Below, one piece after another: positions 60,911 to 64,000 of a DNA stretch of 64,000 nt; position 1 is the first letter of the stretch; every line of letters starts with the position of its first letter. A model generated the notes under the pieces. It ran no database searches. It was not told the origin of the DNA and saw only the letters and a list, made by a program, of their open reading frames with translations. Source of the DNA: DASRBN01 sp035294305. Its GTDB lineage: Bacteria > Chloroflexota > Ktedonobacteria > Ktedonobacterales > Ktedonobacteraceae. The stretch is from assembly GCA_035294305.1 (NCBI GenBank), contig DATGLD010000006.1, positions 31,051 through 95,050 of the forward strand, written 5' to 3'. Made by a program: the position numbers and the translations under genes.

Positions 60911-62074
60911 ATGGACTTTGAACTGACAGATGCACAAAAACGTGTCCAGGCCCGGGCGCGTCAATTTGCCGAACAAGAGGTGGCTCCCCTGGCGCGTGAG
61001 GGGGACGAGAAAGGGCAGTTCCCCTTGCAGCTTGTGCCGCGTATGGGTGAGCTTGGCTTTCTGGCGGGCCCAATTGATCCAGCATACGGCGGCTCCGGCA
61101 TGGACTATGTGAGCTATGCCTTGCTGTGTGAGGAATTGGGACGGGTCGATTCCTCTGTGCGTGGTTTTCTGACCGTGCATACGAGCCTTGTTTCATTATG
61201 TATCCAGGAGTGGGGTACTGAAAGGCAGAAACGCTACTACCTGCCTCGCCTGGCAAGCGGTGAGTGGATAGGCTGTTACGCGCTGACCGAACCAAATGCT
61301 GGTTCCGATGTCGCCAGTATGGAGACGACCGCGCACGAAGAGGGCGATAGCTACGTCCTGAACGGCGAGAAAATCTGGATCACCAACGGCACCAGCGCCC
61401 AAATCGCCATCGTCTTTGCTAGCAGAGATCGTTTGGCGCGGCACAAGGGCATCTGCGCCTTCATCGTTGAGACAGATACTCCCGGTTTCCAGCGCGAGCC
61501 GATGCCGGGCAAAGAGTTGGGCCACCGCGCTTCAGAGCATGTCCATATCACCTTGAAAGAATGTCGCGTGCCAAAAAGTGCCTTGCTGGGCGCTCCCGGC
61601 GAGGGCTTCAAAGTTGCCATGTCGGCCCTGGATCGTGGACGCCTTGGTGTAGCCGCTGGAGCGGTGGGTGTAGCGCAGGCGTGTCTTGATGCCTGTATCG
61701 CATATGCCAGGGAGCGACGGCAGTTCGGCCAGCGCATCGCTGACTTCGAAATGATACAGGCGACTCTAGCCGATATGGTTGCCGACGTGGAAGCTTCCCG
61801 CCTGCTCGTCTACCAGGCCGCCTGGACGAAAGATCAGCATCTACCGGCGACGAAAGCTACATCCATTGCCAAGCTCTTCGCGACAGAAGCTGCCATGCGC
61901 GCAGCATCGCAGGCGGTCTTGTTGCACGGCAATCGCGGCTATTCCAATGAATATCCAGTCGAACGCTACTATCGCGATATCAAGGGTTTGCAAATCTACG
62001 AAGGAACCAGCCATATTCAACGCATCATCATCGCCCGCGAGCTGGTTGGACGTGACGGTTCACGCGGCGGGTAG
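60911..62074 (+). CDS. Acyl-CoA dehydrogenase
   Basis: 387 residues; a weak site (GAGGGCGAC) precedes the ATG. The FAD-dependent acyl-CoA dehydrogenase fold is plain: RARQFAEQEVAPLAREGDEK, GGSGMDYVSYALLCEELGR, the FAD-binding CYALTEPNAGSDVASM, ITNGTSAQIAIVFA, and the C-terminal QAVLLHGNRGYSNEYPVERYYRDIKGLQIYEGTSHIQR. The catalytic Glu is the E of YEGTS (about residue 369). It introduces a 2,3-double bond into an acyl-CoA and passes electrons to ETF, not found here. Closest in build to short-chain/glutaryl-CoA type. Second gene of the ridA half-cluster. Confidence 0.94.
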   Translation: MDFELTDAQKRVQARARQFAEQEVAPLAREGDEKGQFPLQLVPRMGELGFLAGPIDPAYGGSGMDYVSYALLCEELGRVDSSVRGFLTVHTSLVSLCIQEWGTERQKRYYLPRLASGEWIGCYALTEPNAGSDVASMETTAHEEGDSYVLNGEKIWITNGTSAQIAIVFASRDRLARHKGICAFIVETDTPGFQREPMPGKELGHRASEHVHITLKECRVPKSALLGAPGEGFKVAMSALDRGRLGVAAGAVGVAQACLDACIAYARERRQFGQRIADFEMIQATLADMVADVEASRLLVYQAAWTKDQHLPATKATSIAKLFATEAAMRAASQAVLLHGNRGYSNEYPVERYYRDIKGLQIYEGTSHIQRIIIARELVGRDGSRGG

Positions 62075-62116
62075 GGGAATTGTGGTGCTAGTTGGAGGGA
62101 GACGAAGCTGAGAGTC

Positions 62117-62199
62117 GGAGGGCGACCACAAGGGTACGCCCTTACTATGAACGTATCTGGCCTCGTGGTCCTGGCAAGGGCGCACTCTTGTAGTTGCCT
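62117..62199. repeat. GGGCGACCAC-type degenerate palindrome
   Basis: AGGGCGACCACAAGGGTACG (62119-) is inverted imperfectly by CGCACTCTTGTAGTTGCCTT near 62181-62200, at about 19 of 24 positions. Same family as 1117-1180. It lies in the gap before the CoA ligase gene. Confidence 0.6.
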
Positions 62200-62247
62200 T
62201 TGGGTTTAAATCAGTGATATCTATTTTATCTCGAGGAGGAGAAACAC

Positions 62248-63597
62248 ATGGCCTATTCGGAATACTGGAATCCCAAGAATGAGACGATGCCCCGCGAGGA
62301 ATTGCAGGCGCTGCAACTCGTCAAACTTCGCCGCATGTGCGATTGGGCGTATGCCAATTCACCGTTCCACCAGCGCAAGTTTGACGCGGCAGGCTTCCAT
62401 CCCGAGCAACTCAAGACACTGGATGACCTGCGGCGCATCCCTTTCATGACGCGCGAAGAGTGGATGGAATCTATCTTCAACACTCCCATGTTCGGTGATA
62501 TCACCACGACCGATCACAACCATGCCATTCGCTATCACCTCACTTCCGGCACCAGCGGGCGCACCCCCATTCGCGTGCTGGACGGCACCAGGGACTGGGA
62601 TTGGATCGCCGAAATGTGGTGCTACGGCCTGTGGGGCTTCGGCGTGCGTCCTGAAGACAGTGTGTATTTCGCCTTTGGTTACGGCTCGTTCATCGGCTTC
62701 TGGGGCGCGCACTACTGCTGCGAGAAAATCGGCGCGCTGGTCATTCCAGGTGGCGCGCAAACCACCGAGGCTCGCGTTAAACAAATCGTCGAAATGGGCG
62801 TGACCACCGTTTGCTCCACGCCCACCTATGCCCTGACGATGTGGCAAAAGGCGCGCGAACTGGGCATTGACCTGGCGAAGGATAGCAAGGTTAACAAGCT
62901 GATCTGCTCCGGCGAACCTGCCGGCTCCATCCCGGCTGTCAAACGCCAGCTCGAAGAGGCCTGGGGCGCGAAATGCGGTGATACCGCTGGTATGACCGAA
63001 CTCGGCACCATCATGATCTTCGAATGCTCGCACCAGCCGGGGGGCACGCACATCATTGAAGACAACTACATCGAAGAGGTACTCGACCCGGCGAACGGCG
63101 AGCCGGTAGGCTATGGCGAACTCGGCGAGCGCGTCGTGACCTCTTTTGGCCGTGGCTTCATTCCGGCCATTCGCTATCGCACCAAGGACATGGTCATGAA
63201 GGTTCCGGCCAGCACCTGCACCTGCGGGCGCACCTGGGATATTTACGATGGTGGCATTCGCGGGCGCTGGGACGACATGAAGCTTATTCGTGGTACCAAC
63301 GTCTACCCACGCGCCGTTGAGTCGATAGTGCGCGAATATGCCGCCATCGACGAATTCCAGATTTACATCTGGCGCAAAGATACGCTCACAGACGAGATCA
63401 CCATCAAAGTCGAGATCAAGCCTGGCTTCGAGTCACAATGGGAAACCATGCAGCGCGACCTGGCGAAAGACCTGGCCAACGCCCACGAGGGCCTGCGCTT
63501 CAACATCGAACGTGTCGACTACGGCGTCCTGCCACACTTCGAACTGAAGGCGAAACGCCTGGTGGATGCCCGTCCCGTCGCCCAATATAATCAGTAA
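62248..63597 (+). CDS. Phenylacetate-CoA ligase (PaaK) family enzyme, candidate aromatic acid activator
   Basis: 449 residues; CGAGGAGGAG is at ribosome-binding distance. The adenylate-forming fold of the PaaK subgroup is seen: the N-terminal YWNPKNETMPREELQALQL, the P-loop YHLTSGTSGRTPI, GMTELGTIMIFECSH, GFIPAIRYRTKDM, then CTCGRTWDIYDGGIRGRWDD and the C-terminal GTNVYPRAVES. It adenylates a carboxylic acid with ATP and then forms the CoA thioester. In this cluster it would make the aryl-CoA substrate for the two-domain monooxygenase. Phenylacetate, benzoate or 2-aminobenzoate are all possible. Followed 14 bases later by a small gene. Confidence 0.92.
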   Translation: MAYSEYWNPKNETMPREELQALQLVKLRRMCDWAYANSPFHQRKFDAAGFHPEQLKTLDDLRRIPFMTREEWMESIFNTPMFGDITTTDHNHAIRYHLTSGTSGRTPIRVLDGTRDWDWIAEMWCYGLWGFGVRPEDSVYFAFGYGSFIGFWGAHYCCEKIGALVIPGGAQTTEARVKQIVEMGVTTVCSTPTYALTMWQKARELGIDLAKDSKVNKLICSGEPAGSIPAVKRQLEEAWGAKCGDTAGMTELGTIMIFECSHQPGGTHIIEDNYIEEVLDPANGEPVGYGELGERVVTSFGRGFIPAIRYRTKDMVMKVPASTCTCGRTWDIYDGGIRGRWDDMKLIRGTNVYPRAVESIVREYAAIDEFQIYIWRKDTLTDEITIKVEIKPGFESQWETMQRDLAKDLANAHEGLRFNIERVDYGVLPHFELKAKRLVDARPVAQYNQ

Positions 63598-63611
63598 GAG
63601 GAGCAAAAACG

Positions 63612-63824
63612 ATGACTACAAGCACTACCGATCTCCTTGGCAAGCCGCTTACCGAACAGGAGCAAGAACTGCTCAACGTCTACAATGCATTGAAGAAACT
63701 GGCCGCGCAGGATGACCTTCCGCCCTGTGTGGCCCGCAATGTGCGCCAGGCTCTGGCCTCGATGTGGCAGGCCACCAATGACCTGGACTTGCAGTTTGAG
63801 CAGTTGTATGAATATGGCGTGTAG
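63612..63824 (+). CDS. Small acidic helical protein
   Basis: 70 residues; AAGAGGAG precedes the ATG by seven bases. The sequence is predicted to be all helical (LTEQEQELLNVYNALKKLAA, then NVRQALASMWQATNDLDL) with one Cys in DLPPCVARN. No homology recognised. It is the last gene of the ligase operon; a structural subunit or regulator of the pathway enzymes is a guess only. There are no membrane segments. Ends before a perfect palindrome. Confidence 0.7.
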   Translation: MTTSTTDLLGKPLTEQEQELLNVYNALKKLAAQDDLPPCVARNVRQALASMWQATNDLDLQFEQLYEYGV

Positions 63825-63830
63825 GATTTC

Positions 63831-63862
63831 TTAATGCAAGAGCAGGCCTGCTCTTGCATTAA
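63831..63862. repeat. Perfect 32-bp palindrome
   Basis: TTAATGCAAGAGCAGG (63831-63846) is followed directly by its exact complement, with no loop. In RNA it would form a long hairpin ending the cluster, yet no T-run follows, so it may also be an insertion-sequence or regulatory site. Confidence 0.75.
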
Positions 63863-63957
63863 ACGTTTGGTGTGAAATAGAAAGGACTTGAAAGAAGGGT
63901 ATCCTGTATCCTACAGTGAGCTTGTCTAACCAATCCACAAGGAAAAGGAGCTCGCTG

Positions 63958-64000
63958 ATGGACCAAGATACCTTTCTGACTACACTGTACGTGATGATCG
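63958..64000 (+). CDS. Start of an unidentified gene, possibly a transposase
   Basis: The frame MDQDTFLTTLYVMI runs off the window end. AAAAGGAG lies eight bases before the ATG. The short visible text resembles the beginnings of some insertion-sequence transposases, but 14 residues cannot settle it. Confidence 0.35.
   Translation, partial: MDQDTFLTTLYVMI

Overview
The window reads as chromosome of a spore-forming, filamentous Chloroflexota, most probably class Ktedonobacteria. This is inferred from the mixture of gene families (PrkA/YhbH/SpoVR, zinc-ribbon and FHA membrane proteins, PQQ-propeller proteins paired with ECF sigma factors, Rpn and Uma2 nuclease-fold proteins), moderate GC content, and many dispersed palindromes built on GTAGGGACAGCG or GGGCGACCAC cores. 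No marker such as 16S rRNA is present, so the assignment is not proven. No tRNA or rRNA gene was recognised.

Layout. 1-5.3 kb: a lipoprotein, a J-domain zinc-ribbon membrane protein, a CDF metal exporter and dnaA, without dnaN beside it and without recognisable DnaA boxes. 5.3-13.7 kb: a second lipoprotein, an FHA/zinc-ribbon protein, a phytoene-desaturase-like flavoprotein coupled to a MurA homologue whose catalytic Cys is Asp, a heptad-type tandem-repeat coiled-coil protein, and a large pseudo-receiver protein. 13.9-16.9 kb: a SAM hydroxide adenosyltransferase, then a degenerate ABC ATPase fused in an operon to a NarL-type histidine kinase. 17-23.5 kb: prkA (carrying a 420-residue LAGLIDADG intein), DUF444/yhbH and spoVR, the conserved stress/sporulation kinase module. 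23.8-36.5 kb: DUF488 remnant, molybdopterin oxidoreductase, a large membrane protein, DUF2203-prmC, a polyprenyl-phosphate GlcNAc-1-P transferase, uvrA, lepB and two less known proteins. 36.8-46.7 kb: mutS2, an MscL with zinc-ribbon tail, apt, nitroreductase, an Rpn-type pseudogene, clpS, a universal stress protein, a GAF protein, DUF711 and a methyltransferase. 46.8-52 kb: a Dna2-like Fe-S nuclease-helicase, a GmhB-like HAD phosphatase and a ribokinase. 52-63.8 kb: a catabolic cluster that looks like CoA-dependent aerobic breakdown of an aromatic acid (2-aminobenzoate or salicylate type): LLM flavoprotein, two-domain monooxygenase/Old Yellow Enzyme, SDR, enoyl-CoA hydratase, then (after a block of opposite-strand genes) RidA, acyl-CoA dehydrogenase and a PaaK-type CoA ligase. 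The window ends in the first codons of an unidentified gene.

The most notable observations are the prkA intein, a 265-bp non-autonomous element with matching terminal inverted repeats and an 11-bp flanking duplication lying inside the catabolic operon, the Cys-to-Asp MurA (predicting fosfomycin insensitivity), the MscL-zinc ribbon fusion, the bacterial Dna2-like enzyme, and a 37-bp direct repeat pair with a 37-bp spacer.
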